In this document: in pieces, positions 11,368-21,798 of the stretch | Layout of the letters: each line of letters starts with the position of its first letter | Numbering within the stretch: the first letter of the stretch is position 1 | Origin: Agapanthus africanus | Taxonomy: Eukaryota > Streptophyta > Magnoliopsida > Asparagales > Amaryllidaceae | Length of the DNA: 64,000 nt | Assembly (NCBI GenBank): GCA_030015575.1 | Contig: CM057349.1 | Location: forward strand, 257,543,077 to 257,607,076 | Direction of reading: 5' to 3' | Notes under the pieces: generated by a model | Told to the model about the DNA's origin: nothing | Seen by the model: the letters and a program-made list of their open reading frames with translations, nothing else | The model's database searches: none | Made by a program: the position numbers and the translations under genes

Positions 11368-13549
11368 TGTAAGTCCACGTTGCGACCCCCGGTTCTTACG
11401 GGGAGGCGGAAACGGTATAAAATCAAAATTTTAACGCAAGAGGCAACATGGACTAAGCTAGGTCGGGATCTTTACCTAAACTAAAACTAGCATACTAAGC
11501 TAAAGATATTTAGCTACTCGGATGAAGATGGTTATACCTAAACTTGAACTCCTTCTCTTCAAGCTCCGATGGTGGTTCGATGGCTCCTTCTCGTTGTCTC
11601 CGTACGCCGAAGATAGATCCACTTGAAAGCTCCAACCTTTAGCTCCTTCTTCGTTCTTTGAAGAAACTAGTTCACTTGGTTTGCTAAACCTAGTGAACTA
11701 GAATGAGTAGAGATGATTTAGAATGGGATTTTATCTATGGTTCTTGATTCTCAACTCATGAGACAAGAGAACCATAGATCAAGAGAGGGAGCAAGAGGTT
11801 GAGGGTGAGAGCAAGAGGAGAGCTCAAGAACAAGAGAGAGAATGAGCAAGAAAGAATGAGCAACTCTTTTGTCTTTCACCCTCTCATAATCCAAAGTGAT
11901 CATAACTCATCATATCAAAAAAGTCTTATGTGATGGTTAGAAGCAACCATAACCTTATCATGTCATGCACTCATTTTACTCAAATGAGCAAGCAAGAAAA
12001 AGTCTTTGGCATGAAATGATAACCATGGTTATCATGATGGTCAACTAGTCAAGCCTAGTCAACCGGTCAACAAGTCAACAAAAGTCAACAAGTCAACAAA
12101 GTCAACAAGTCAACAAAAGTCAACAAGTCAACAACCATATCACCATAATACTTAATTAATATAATAGTTAATCACATATCATATTCTCATTAGGGTTGAG
12201 CAAAAAGTCAAAAAGTCAACGGTCAACTGTCAACAACCCTAATGAGAATCCGCTGTCTGTGCCTCCCTGTCAACTGTGCATACACACCCGCATCCGCGTT
12301 CCGAGGAACACGAATGCAAAATGGATAAATCCAATCCCATAAGGTACACTAGGATCTGGCTTAAACCAAAGCCCGCTAGTGTAAACTGTCCGGACACTGT
12401 ACGTGCACAAGTGCACGGATGTGACCGAACCCTGTCGCAAAACCATGCGACCTGTCGCAATACCATGCGACCTCTACTCTTTTGCCTAAAGGCGAAAAGC
12501 TTTCTGTGTGGGACTCTAAAGACTCGACACTACGCTGGCAGTGGGTTTAACCACAGACCGCAAGCGGCACTAGCTGTGCGTAACGGTCCCCAGGTAATGC
12601 CGACAAGAAGACCGACGAGGCGAAACCCATCTGAACTCCTACAGAGCCTGAGTGTGACATTCTCCGTACAGTCCGGTCTGTTCGTCTGATACATCGCATG
12701 GCGGGCCTAGGGGGCGGTAAACGTCAGTCCCCCAATAGCGGTACAAGTCGTGCCGGAGTGAAGCCCAATACACCCTGAGATAACACTGGAAACCTACCAG
12801 TATATCTCGTTTGCCCTGGCCAGGGACTACTCGTGTAATGGCTCTCCTAGACACAGCGCGATGTCAACCCCCAATACCGGGAGAGACGAATCCTGTCTAA
12901 CCGTCACTGCCTCCAAGTGCTTCGGGACTGCACCCAACCACTACCTGTTTGCACGACTCCTTTGAGCCGTGGTAGGGTAGTGATCAAAATACAGTGGGAA
13001 CACACTCGAGGCGGAGTGACAGTGTCAAGTCAGCGAACTAAGCTGTACTCATGTCACCTGGGAACTGATAACTGACGATAGGTATAATACCAACTAGTCA
13101 GTTCCCGACGAGTCCTGTCCAGTGTACCCGTAACCTAACGAGCACCCGCATACTATCTCAAGTACGACGTACTGACGGCTGTGGGACAGACCGTCTCCCA
13201 CACTGGGATGAGAAGCGCATGCGCTGGTCTACTCCGGAGTATCGATGCCCTGTCTCGATAGTCCTGCGACCAGGGACCTGCATAAGGATGTGCTTATAGA
13301 TTACCCAGCCCCACTAGTGTGACGGCCATCACATCGCTGGTAATCAAGCAAAGATCCTAAGGGCTTTACTAATGTGTATAGGCGATATACAAAAATAAAC
13401 ACATGTACACATTGAAGTAGAAACAAACCAAGTAGCATACTACTATTTTGAGCAAGATTGTATATACAAGGTGAATATCCCAAGCATCCATTAAGTAATA
13501 TACAAACCAGTATGATACAGTAATGGACTCTAGGGCATATACACTAACA
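11368..13549 (-). repeat. Copia-A1 3' LTR
   Basis: In element sense it runs from TGTTAGTGTATATGCC (at 13549) to GGACTTACA (at 11368). It aligns without length change to 19617-21798. Frames such as the 137-codon frame at 12276 recur in every Copia-A LTR but lie antisense to the element and are LTR sequence, not genes. Confidence 0.95.
12030..12236 (-). promoter_or_regulatory. Dense TTGAC (W-box-like) array in the Copia-A1 3' LTR
   Basis: On the minus strand (element sense) TTGAC occurs about 15 times: 11 within 12026-12133 and four more within 12206-12234, mostly followed by T or C. TTGAC[CT] is the core bound by WRKY factors in plant defence promoters. The main part is an 8-base minisatellite (GTCAACAA on the plus strand). 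A regulatory role is inference; expansion of a satellite alone could produce it. Confidence 0.5.
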
Positions 13550-13563
13550 ATCTCCCACTTGCA
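13550..13563 (-). other. Polypurine tract of Copia-A1
   Basis: In element sense the tract reads TGCAAGTGGGAGAT and lies exactly between the gag-pol stop codon and the TGTTAG start of the 3' LTR. This is the expected plus-strand primer for reverse transcription. Confidence 0.85.
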
Positions 13564-16500
13564 CTAAGGCCATGTACTGGCGTATCGAAGACCTATCATC
13601 TCGATCAGCCGCTCGAACTGAGTCTGGGGCAGGGCCTTGGTGAATGGATCTGCAGTGTTATCTTCTGAAGCGACTCTCCGAACCTCGATCTCCTGGCGAT
13701 CCACGATCTCCCTGATCAGGTGATACCGCCTTAAGATGTGCCTGGATCTCTGATGGGACCTGGGTTCCTTCGCTAAAGCTATAGCCCCGTTGTTGTCGCA
13801 ATACAGAGGTATTGGATCAACAATGGACGGAACCACCTGAAGTTCTTTCAAGAACTTCCTCATCCAGACAGCTTCTTTTGCGGCATCAGATGCAGCGATG
13901 TATTCCGCTTCCATCGTCGAGTCTGCAACGGTTTCCTGTTTGGAACTCTTCCAACACACCGCCCCTCCATTGAGGGTAAAGACAAAACCCGACATGGACT
14001 TGGAATCATCCTTGTCACTCTGGAAGCTGGAGTCAGCAAAGGCCTCGATCTGAAGGTCTTTTCCGCCATACACCAAGAACATCTCCTTAGTCCTTCTCAG
14101 GTACTTGAGAATGTTCTTTACCGCTATCCAGTGTTTCTCCCCAGGGTTAGACTGATACCGGCTTACCACACTCAGTGCATAAGCTACATCCGGTCTGGTA
14201 CACAACATCGCATACATTATAGAGCCTACCGCAGAAGCGTAGGGTATAATAGACATGCGATCCCTCTCCAAATCAGTCTTGGGAGACATCTCTTTAGAGA
14301 GGGTGATCCCGTGACAAGCCGGTAGGTTACCGCGCTTGGAATCTTCCATACTGAATCTTTTCAGCACGGTGTCGATGTACCTAGACTGAGAAAGTCCTAA
14401 TATCCTCTTGGATCTGTCACGGTAGATCCGGATACCCAGAATGTATGAGGCATCACCCAGGTCTTTCATGGAGAACCTGTGTGACAAGAACCCCTTGACA
14501 GATTGTAGCATAGGAATGTCATTTCCTATTAAGAGAATGTCATCCATGTATAAAACGAGGAATACTACAGTTCTCGCTACAAATCTACTATAGATGCATG
14601 GTTCATCTGGATTTTTGATAAAGCCAAATTCTTTGACCGTCTCATCAAAGCAGATGTTCCAACTCCGCGATGCCTGCTTCAGTCCATAGATGGACTTAAG
14701 CAACTTGCACACCTTTCCGCTGCTCCCACTCTGAATGAAACCCTCCGGCTGGTCCATATAGACACACTCCTCTAAATTTCCATTTAGAAAAGCTGTCTTT
14801 ACGTCCATTTGCCAGATCTCATAATCGTGGAAGGCAGCAATGGCAAGAAGGATCCGAATGGATTTCAGCATGGCTACTGGAGAAAAGGTTTCGTCGTAGT
14901 CCAAGCCAGGTCTTTGACGAAAACTCTTTGCTACCAGCCTAGCTTTATAGGTCTCAACCTGTCCATCTACACCAATCTTCCTTTTGAAGATCCACTTGCA
15001 TCCTACGGGTTTTACCCCGTCTGGAGCAATGTCCAACGTCCATACCTTGTTGGTGTACATGGACTCCATTTCGGTCCGCATTGCATCCAGCCATTTCACT
15101 GAGTCAACGCTCTGAACGGCCTGCTGGAAGCTAGTAGGCTCATCATAATCTATGATGCAATCCTCTCTATCTCCGTCTATGAGAAAACCGCAGTATCTCT
15201 CGGGCGGATGAGACTGCCTACTACTCCTGCGGAGCGGCGTAGGAATGTCCTGTTCTGTTGAACCCTCTGGTTCCACTAACCTTTCAGTAATAGTCTGTGG
15301 TTCTGGAATTTCTTCCAGTTCTACTGCGCTCCCACTAATTTCCTTTTCCAAGAACTGGTGTTCTAGAAAGTGGGCATTACGAGAAACAAGGACTTTTTGT
15401 TCCTCTGCGTAGTAGAAAAGATACCCCCTGGTGTTCTTTGGGTATCCCACAAACTTGCACAGTACTGAGCGTGCCTCGAGTTTGTCCGCATGCTGCTTTT
15501 TGACAAAAGCTGGACATCCCCAGATCTTCAGATATTGAAGATAGGGTTTCTTCCCACTCCACATTTCATATGGGGTGGTAGGCACAGTCTTAGTCGGAAC
15601 TCGGTTCAAAAGGTATGCAGCTGATTCTAGCGCATACCCCCAGAACGATCGCGGTAACTCAGTGTTATTCATCATGGACCGCACCATATCCAATAGGGTG
15701 CGGTTCCGTCTCTCCGATACACCATTATGTTGCGGGGTGTATGGAGGAGTAAGCTGAGAGAGAATTCCGTTCTCTTTAAAATAGTCCAGGAACTCGGCAC
15801 TTAAGTATTCTCCACCTCGATCCGATCTTAGAATCTTAATACTTTTGCCGGTCTGTTTCTCTACTTCATTCTTATACTCCTGGAATTTTCCAAAGGCCTC
15901 GGACTTATGTTTCATCAAGAAGACATAACCGTACCTTGAGAAGTCATCCGTAAAAGTAATGAAGTAAGAATGTCCGCTTCGGGCATGTGTAGACATTGGA
16001 CCGCACACGTCACTGTGTACGAGTCCCAAGAGCTCGCTCGCTCTTACTCCTTGTCCAGTAAACGGAGTCTTTGTCATCTTTCCTTTGAGACAAGATTGAC
16101 AAGTGGCATACGATTGATATTCGAACGCATTCAAATATCCTTCTGTATGTAACTTAGTCAACCTTCTCTCATTGATGTGACCCAATCTACAATGCCATAA
16201 GAAAGTCTGATTTAGTTCTGGAGATTTTCTTTTGTGTGTATTCTGGACGTTGAAAATCTGTGGTTGGTTTAACACGTATATACCATTACTCAATGTACCT
16301 GACCCAATCAAAACTTGATTAAGGTGAATGTTTACAACATTACTTACAAACGCAAATTCATAACCTTCTTTAGAAACTAAAGATACAGAAATGATATTAC
16401 AAGTTGCGTTGGGTACAAAAAAGCAATTACGCAAAACCAAAACATGTCCATCTGACATTCCCAGGTGATAGTCCCCCACGGCTTTAGCATCCATGCTAGC

Positions 16501-17514
16501 TCCGTTCGCAACTCTGAGGGTCATGTCACCTGCCTTCAAAACCCTACGGTTTCTCAACGCCTGCAAAGAATTACAGATATGAGATCCTGATCTGGTATCC
16601 AATACCCAGGAAGTAGAGTTTATTGAAAGACAGTTTTCAATAACATACACACCTGAAGCTGAAGCTGCAACCTGCTTCAATTCCTGTGTTCTGGCCTTCC
16701 AGGCCCTGCAATCATTCTTCCAGTGTCCTTTCTTATGACAATAGAAGCATTCTTCCTTATCCACAAGCTTCCCCGCTATCTTTGTTGCTTTTCCTTTTCC
16801 CTTCGTATCCACTTTACTAACACCGCCCCTTGGTTTGGCGGGGGCCTTCTTCTTCTTTCCCTTGGCTTTCGCCTTGGACCTAGAAGAAGATGATCCTCCT
16901 ACAAACAAAGTGGATGTATCCCTACTTTTCTGTAGGGTGCCCTCTGCGCTCCTCAGCATGTTGAGAAGCTCTGAAAGTTCAACCTCTTTTTCTTGTAAGT
17001 TGAAGTTCAGTATAAACTGGGCGTAAGTGGAAGGAAGGGACTGGAGAACTATATCCGTATATAGCTCACTCTCCAATGTGATCCCTAGGTCAGCGAGCTC
17101 CTCAATGAAGCCGATCATCTTTAGCACGTGCTCGGCTACTGATGATCCGACGGCCATTCTTGTCGAAAATAACTTTTTCGACGCTTCGTATCTTGCGATA
17201 CGTGATTGCTCTCCATACAGTTCTTTTGTATGGAGCAATATGGACTCCATGTCCATATTCTCATGCCTCCTCTGATGTTCGTTGTCCATCGAGGCAAGCA
17301 GGAGGCACTTGGCCTTCGCGCTATCAATCTCCCAAGTCTTGCGGATTTCCTTATCCGCGACACTGGAAGTTGGACCAGGGACAGGGGGAGCTTTGGTGGT
17401 AAGAAGATACCCCAGCTTGTCATAAGTGATTGCTATCTTGACATTCCTGAGCCAATCTTTGTAGTTTGTCCCTGTCAGTTTGTTTTTATCTAGGAGTAAC
17501 TTAAGTCCAGTCAT
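13564..17514 (-). CDS. Copia gag-pol polyprotein, intact
   Basis: One open frame of 1316 codons carries every Copia function in Copia order. The gag-like N-terminus is followed by a CCHC zinc knuckle (residues 256-269, CFYCHKKGHWKNDC), the protease (about 300-400), integrase with an HHCC finger (441-475) and catalytic D502, D565 and E601 (SDVCGP, RSDRGGEY, SERRN), reverse transcriptase (about 826-1070, YMDD at 989-992) and RNase H (about 1155-1300, with D1161, E1202 and D1240). The start is the ATG of MTGLKLLL at 17514; the frame stays open six codons further upstream without an ATG, and Copia-A3 uses the same start. The protease active site is odd: DTRSGSHIC, where families normally have D-[ST]-G. 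The stop lies 14 bases before the 3' LTR. A polypyrimidine tract ending in TTGCAG just upstream of the ATG could be a splice acceptor. Confidence 0.95.
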   Translation of the reverse strand: MTGLKLLLDKNKLTGTNYKDWLRNVKIAITYDKLGYLLTTKAPPVPGPTSSVADKEIRKTWEIDSAKAKCLLLASMDNEHQRRHENMDMESILLHTKELYGEQSRIARYEASKKLFSTRMAVGSSVAEHVLKMIGFIEELADLGITLESELYTDIVLQSLPSTYAQFILNFNLQEKEVELSELLNMLRSAEGTLQKSRDTSTLFVGGSSSSRSKAKAKGKKKKAPAKPRGGVSKVDTKGKGKATKIAGKLVDKEECFYCHKKGHWKNDCRAWKARTQELKQVAASASGVYVIENCLSINSTSWVLDTRSGSHICNSLQALRNRRVLKAGDMTLRVANGASMDAKAVGDYHLGMSDGHVLVLRNCFFVPNATCNIISVSLVSKEGYEFAFVSNVVNIHLNQVLIGSGTLSNGIYVLNQPQIFNVQNTHKRKSPELNQTFLWHCRLGHINERRLTKLHTEGYLNAFEYQSYATCQSCLKGKMTKTPFTGQGVRASELLGLVHSDVCGPMSTHARSGHSYFITFTDDFSRYGYVFLMKHKSEAFGKFQEYKNEVEKQTGKSIKILRSDRGGEYLSAEFLDYFKENGILSQLTPPYTPQHNGVSERRNRTLLDMVRSMMNNTELPRSFWGYALESAAYLLNRVPTKTVPTTPYEMWSGKKPYLQYLKIWGCPAFVKKQHADKLEARSVLCKFVGYPKNTRGYLFYYAEEQKVLVSRNAHFLEHQFLEKEISGSAVELEEIPEPQTITERLVEPEGSTEQDIPTPLRRSSRQSHPPERYCGFLIDGDREDCIIDYDEPTSFQQAVQSVDSVKWLDAMRTEMESMYTNKVWTLDIAPDGVKPVGCKWIFKRKIGVDGQVETYKARLVAKSFRQRPGLDYDETFSPVAMLKSIRILLAIAAFHDYEIWQMDVKTAFLNGNLEECVYMDQPEGFIQSGSSGKVCKLLKSIYGLKQASRSWNICFDETVKEFGFIKNPDEPCIYSRFVARTVVFLVLYMDDILLIGNDIPMLQSVKGFLSHRFSMKDLGDASYILGIRIYRDRSKRILGLSQSRYIDTVLKRFSMEDSKRGNLPACHGITLSKEMSPKTDLERDRMSIIPYASAVGSIMYAMLCTRPDVAYALSVVSRYQSNPGEKHWIAVKNILKYLRRTKEMFLVYGGKDLQIEAFADSSFQSDKDDSKSMSGFVFTLNGGAVCWKSSKQETVADSTMEAEYIAASDAAKEAVWMRKFLKELQVVPSIVDPIPLYCDNNGAIALAKEPRSHQRSRHILRRYHLIREIVDRQEIEVRRVASEDNTADPFTKALPQTQFERLIEMIGLRYASTWP

Positions 17515-17700
17515 GTTGATTGGTCGCTGCAATTAGGAGAGAGAAGAAGAAACACTCAGCATGATGCTCTTGCAAGTTTAGAGTGGTTTTTAGTTTGTCT
17601 AAACAGGATGGCTCCCACTGTTTCTCGAATCCCTCCTCAAACCATAAAGGAAGAATTAGTCAGGATCAATCCCACCGTACAATACTTGCTTAACCGTTCA

Positions 17701-17813
17701 GCCAGGCCGGTGTCGGTACTTCGAGGGAGGTTTTCCAACGCTTTCGCGAAGTTCCTTAATTAGAGAACCTCTTTTCCCTGGGGGCGTAGCCCCGCTAACA
17801 CCTTTCTAGGCAC
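17701..17813 (-). ncRNA. Leader module shared with Athila-type elements (Copia-A1 copy)
   Basis: In element sense this runs from GGTGCCTAG to GGCCTGGC. Its core matches 46154-46193 of element N almost exactly. Predicted pairing: a GGGGC..GCCCC hairpin, an outer GAGGTT/AACCTC stem, and an inner CGC-GAAA-GCG tetraloop hairpin. Classed as a candidate structured RNA element within the genomic transcript. Confidence 0.55.
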
Positions 17814-18012
17814 CTACTAGGTTTATAGCATTGATCGTTAAGTGAGAAATTTCCCGAGGAGTAGCATATACTCACAGTAGGATCGGGATCCAAATATCAT
17901 TGCGTGACGAAACTGAAGGAATCCTACCAGAATCATCACACTCCAAATGGTATGCAAATCTAGCAAGTTTCAGTACTTATGAAACTCCCGATGTGGATTT
18001 TTGCCCCATGCT

Positions 18013-18225
18013 CTTATGACCTTGGCGTGAGGTCAAAATGTCATAAGTCACATGTCAAGTTCGTCCCATCATTATCCAGGTTAATTTGAACCCACCCGTA
18101 CATACCCTTGACGTAGGCCAAAATGGCAGTACGACTGTCTCAAACCAACGCATTCTATCTATGCAACAGATAAATATCCGGCAGCTACCAATCACTATGC
18201 CTTGGCGTGAGGTCAAAATACATAG
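18013..18225 (-). ncRNA. Three spaced hairpins with similar loops (Copia-A1)
   Basis: Hairpins lie at 18013-18047 (stem CTTATGAC/GTCATAAG), 18097-18133 (CGTAC/GTACG) and 18195-18225 (CTATG/CATAG). The spacing is about 84 and 98 bases. The loops are variants of one about 20-base sequence ending GYCAAGG in element sense. Stems differ between elements while staying paired; see the findings. Confidence 0.65.
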
Positions 18226-18804
18226 CTTGAATACTACCGAATATTTAACTGAAATGATGGAGGGCTACGGATGGTTTTGGCAAAACCGTGAACGTAGTGA
18301 ACTTGATTTGGTCGATGGAACGAGATAGCTTTTAAATGGAGTGGCTCAAACTCCGTATTTTAAAAGTTTGTTTTGAAAAGAACCGAGTGGTTTTTCGAAA
18401 GTGTTCCAACGACTTTAACTTGGTTTATTATCTTGCATTAGTTCTTTTAATGCGTGATATTCTTGCATTAGTTCTTTTAATGCGTCCCATCATTTAATCC
18501 TACCATTGCAGAAAAAAACCAAAATATGACGTACGCTTATGCCATTCGCATTCGCCACTGGGCCCCGTCATTACCCGTTAGGTTACTTAACTAACGACAG
18601 AGCGGGGGCTGGGCTAGCGCGTCTGTAAAACATAAGCAACGCCTAAATAATATCATATATAGATATACTGCAATGATAAACATTTCAGATCACAGATAAA
18701 TACATTGGATATACTAGCAATCTGTAATTTGTACGAGCCTGTAACAAAAACAGATAACACGGTCGCGGTGAATAGCCAAAACCCCACCCAAGACCCCTAC
18801 GGGT

Positions 18805-18900
18805 GCGGCAAACTACCCGCCAAGTACCCGAAGCGTAGCAACCTCCCTCATCTCCATGAGTAGGCCACTCGACACTTCGGCATACCCGGTAGTTTGTGCA
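18805..18900 (-). ncRNA. Large nested stem-loop in the Copia-A1 leader
   Basis: Arms CAAACTACC (18809-18817) and GGTAGTTTG (18888-18896) pair exactly and enclose further pairing arms CCGAAG/CTTCGG and CTCAT/ATGAG around a four-base loop. The same nested arrangement is found in A2 (41661-41757) and A3 (62269-62364). Confidence 0.7.
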
Positions 18901-19360
18901 CCCCTCCATGGGTCTATCCTAGGAGCAAAAACAGTAAAAAGAAATTATACAATGACGGCTACAACCCCTTCCCGGTTGTGCGGCCATACAAATAATTATT
19001 ACATCAATTTACAAATTTACATGAATTGCAAGAAAAGAAAACTCTCGTCTCACAACCCCCGGCTATTCACCCGCGACAATCCAACATATTTATATACACA
19101 TTCCAATATCAAACACAGATCATGTATAACCCCGACCAATCGACTTATAGCGATTAGCCGACGTTCAATACATGCAAGCATCACGGATATAACCATCATA
19201 GTCAAAGTGCAGTGAAGTTCGGAAAAAATACGGAATTATAGGACCCCAAAAGGAAATTTCTTTTCTGGAAAATCTGGGCACATATAATATATTTCAAAAA
19301 TCCCAAAACCAACACAGACACACACTGCACGAAAAACGATGCACAGAAGACGACAAAGAG

Positions 19361-19410
19361 CGGCGCTTCCGCGGCGGATGCCTAGCTCGCGCGGCGGAAG
19401 GGCGGCGGTT
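19361..19410 (-). other. GC-rich hairpin near the Copia-A1 primer site
   Basis: A CGG/CCG-rich block in AT-rich surroundings, about 200 bases downstream of the primer site in element sense. CTTCCGC pairs with GCGGAAG. A3 carries a longer and better paired version at 61759-61806. Confidence 0.6.
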
Positions 19411-19602
19411 TGGACGAATTACTGTATCGTTTTTCTTGGGTGTTCACACAAAACCCTGAGCCGAATTTACAAGTGTAAAGTTTTTCATTTTGAGCCAAAA
19501 AAATTTCAACAGAAACTCAGTTTTTGTAAAAGTTTGGTTTTTGGATTTTTCCGGTTCCGAACTTCTTTACACTTCACTACCAAGCTAGTTTAAGTTTAAC
19601 CT

Positions 19603-19615
19603 GGCTCTGATACCA
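19603..19615 (-). other. Primer-binding site of Copia-A1 (tRNA-iMet)
   Basis: On the minus strand it reads TGGTATCAGAGCC, one base from the LTR end. It matches the complement of the initiator tRNA-Met 3' end exactly. Confidence 0.95.
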
Positions 19616-19616
19616 C

Positions 19617-21798
19617 TGTAAGTCCACGTTGCGACCCCCGGTTCTTACGGGGAGGCGGAAACGGTATAAAATCAAAATTTTAACGCAAGAGGCAACATGG
19701 ACTAAGCTAGGTCGGGATCTTTACCTAAACTAAAACTAGCATACTAAGCTAAAGATATTTAGCTACTCGGATGAAGATGGTTATACCTAAACTTGAACTC
19801 CTTCTCTTCAAGCTCCGATGGTGGTTCGATGGCTCCTTCTCGTTGTCTCCGTATGCCGAAGATAGATCCACTTGAAAGCTCCAACCTTTAGCTCCTTCTT
19901 CGTTCTTTGAAGAAACTAGTTCACTTGGTTTGCTAAACCTAGTGAACTAGAATGAGTAGAGATGATTTAGAATAGGATTTTATCTATGGTTCTTGATTCT
20001 CAGCTCATGAGACAAGAGAACCATAGATCAAGAGAGGGAGCAAGAGGTTGAGGGTGAGAGCAAGAGGAGAGCTCAAGAACAAGAGAGAGAATGAGCAAGA
20101 AAGAATGAGCAACTCTTTTGTCTTTCACCCTCTCATAATCCAAAGTGATCATAACTCATCATATCAAAAAAGTCTTATGTGATGGTTAGAAGCAACCATA
20201 ACCTTATCATGTCATGCACTCATTTTACTCAAATGAGCAAGCAAGAAAAAGTCTTTGGCATGAAATGATAACCATGGTTATCATGATGGTCAACTAGTCA
20301 AGCCTAGTCAACCGGTCAACAAGTCAACAAAAATCAACAAGTCAACAAAGTCAACAAGTCAACAAAAGTCAACAAGTCAACAACCATATCACCATAATAC
20401 TTAATTAATATAATAGTTAATCACATATCATATTCTCATTAGGGTTGAGCAAAAAGTCAAAAAGTCAACGGTCAACTGTCAACAACCCTAATGAGAATCC
20501 GCTGTCTGTGCCTCCCTGTCAACTGTGCATACACACCCGCATCCGCGTTCCGAGGAACACGAATGCAAAATAGATAAATCCAATCCCATAAGGTACACTA
20601 GGATCTGGCTTAAACCAAAGCCCGCTAGTGTAAACTGTCCGGACACTGTACGTGCACAAGTGCACGGATGTGACCGAACCCTGTCGCAAAACCATGCGAC
20701 CTGTCGCAATACCATGCGACCTCTACTCTTTTGCCTAAAGGCGAAAAGCTTTCTGTGTGGGACTCTAAAGACTCGACACTACGCTGGCAGTGGGTTTAAC
20801 CACAGACCGCAAGCGGCACTAGCTGTGCGTAACGGTCCCCAGGTAATGCCGACAAGAAGACCGACGAGGCGAAACCCATCTGAACTCCTACTGAGCCTGA
20901 GTGTGACATTCTCCGTACAGTCCGGTCTGTTCGTCTGATACATCGCATGGCGGGCCTAGGGGGCGGTAAACGTCAGTCCCCCAATAGCGGTACAAGTCGT
21001 GCCGGAGTGAAGCCCAATACACCCTGAGATAACACTGGAAACCTACCAGTATATCTCGTTTGCCCTGGCCAGGGACTACTCGTGTAATGGCTCTCCTAGA
21101 CACAGCGCGATGTCAACCCCCAATACCGGGAGAGACGAATCCTGTCTAACCGTCACTGCCTCCAAGTGCTTCGGGACTGCACCCAACCACTACCTGTTTG
21201 CACGACTCCTTTGAGCCGTGGTAGGGTAGTGATCAAAATACAGTGGGAACACACTCGAGGCGGAGTGACAGTGTCAAGTCAGCGGACTAAGCTGTACTCA
21301 TGTCACCTGGGAACTGATAACTGACGATAGGTATAATACCAACTAGTCAGTTCCCGACGAGTCCTGTCCAGTGTACCCGTAACCTAACGAGCACCCGCAT
21401 ACTATCTCAAGTACGACGTACTGACGGCTGTGGGACAGACCGTCTCCCACACTGGGATGAGAAGCGCATGCGCTGGTCTACTCCGGAGTATCGATGCCCT
21501 GTCTCGATAGTCCTGCGACCAGGGACCTGCATAAGGATGTGCTTATAGATTACCCAGCCCCACTAGTGTGACGGCCATCACATCGCTGGTAATCAAGCAA
21601 AGATCCTAAGGGCTCTACTAATGTGTATAGGCGATATACAAAAATAAACACATGTACACATTGAAGTAGAAACAAACCAAGTAGCATACTACTATTTTGA
21701 GCAAGATTGTATATACAAGGTGAATATCCCAAGCATCCATTAAGTAATATACAAACCAGTATGATACAGTAATGGCCTCTAGGGCATATACACTAACA
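19617..21798 (-). repeat. Copia-A1 5' LTR
   Basis: 2182 bp, the same length as the 3' LTR and about 99.6 percent identical by manual comparison. It contains the TTGAC array at about 20279-20485. The right edge is fixed by TAATT at 21799-21803. Confidence 0.95.
20279..20485 (-). promoter_or_regulatory. TTGAC (W-box-like) array in the Copia-A1 5' LTR
   Basis: Same array as in the 3' LTR with one GTCAA unit changed to ATCAA. Because it lies in the 5' LTR it is the copy placed to influence transcription of the element. Regulatory activity is not shown by sequence alone. Confidence 0.5.

Larger units (their letters stand above)
17515..19602 (-). other. Copia-A1 leader, about 2.1 kb, structured
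   Basis: This is non-coding between primer site and gag. In element order it holds a GC-rich hairpin (19361-19410), a large nested stem-loop (18805-18900), three spaced hairpins with similar loops (18195-18225, 18097-18133, 18013-18047), and the module shared with Athila-type elements (17701-17813). All recur in A2 and A3. Short open frames are not conserved and are left out. Confidence 0.85.
11368..21798 (-). mobile_element. Copia-A1, complete LTR retrotransposon
   Basis: A 10.4-kb element transcribed leftward. In element order: 5' LTR (19617-21798), primer site (19603-19615), leader of about 2.1 kb, one gag-pol frame, polypurine tract (13550-13563), 3' LTR (11368-13549). The LTRs are both 2182 bp and differ by about nine substitutions by manual comparison, so the insertion is recent. 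All cis signals and the polyprotein are intact apart from an unusual protease motif. It sits inside LTR2 of element L. Confidence 0.95.

Noticed and set aside
12056-12134. GTCAACAA repeats as a possible CRISPR-like or satellite array
   Set aside because: The units are 8-10 bases without spacers, inside a plant LTR; a minisatellite explains them.
12276-12689. A 137-codon frame found almost unchanged at 12276, 20525 and 60240 (minus strand), plus 71- and 75-codon frames nearby
   Set aside because: They lie inside Copia-A LTRs, antisense to the element, and are conserved only because the LTRs are nearly identical. There is no domain, and the older A2 LTRs do not keep them.
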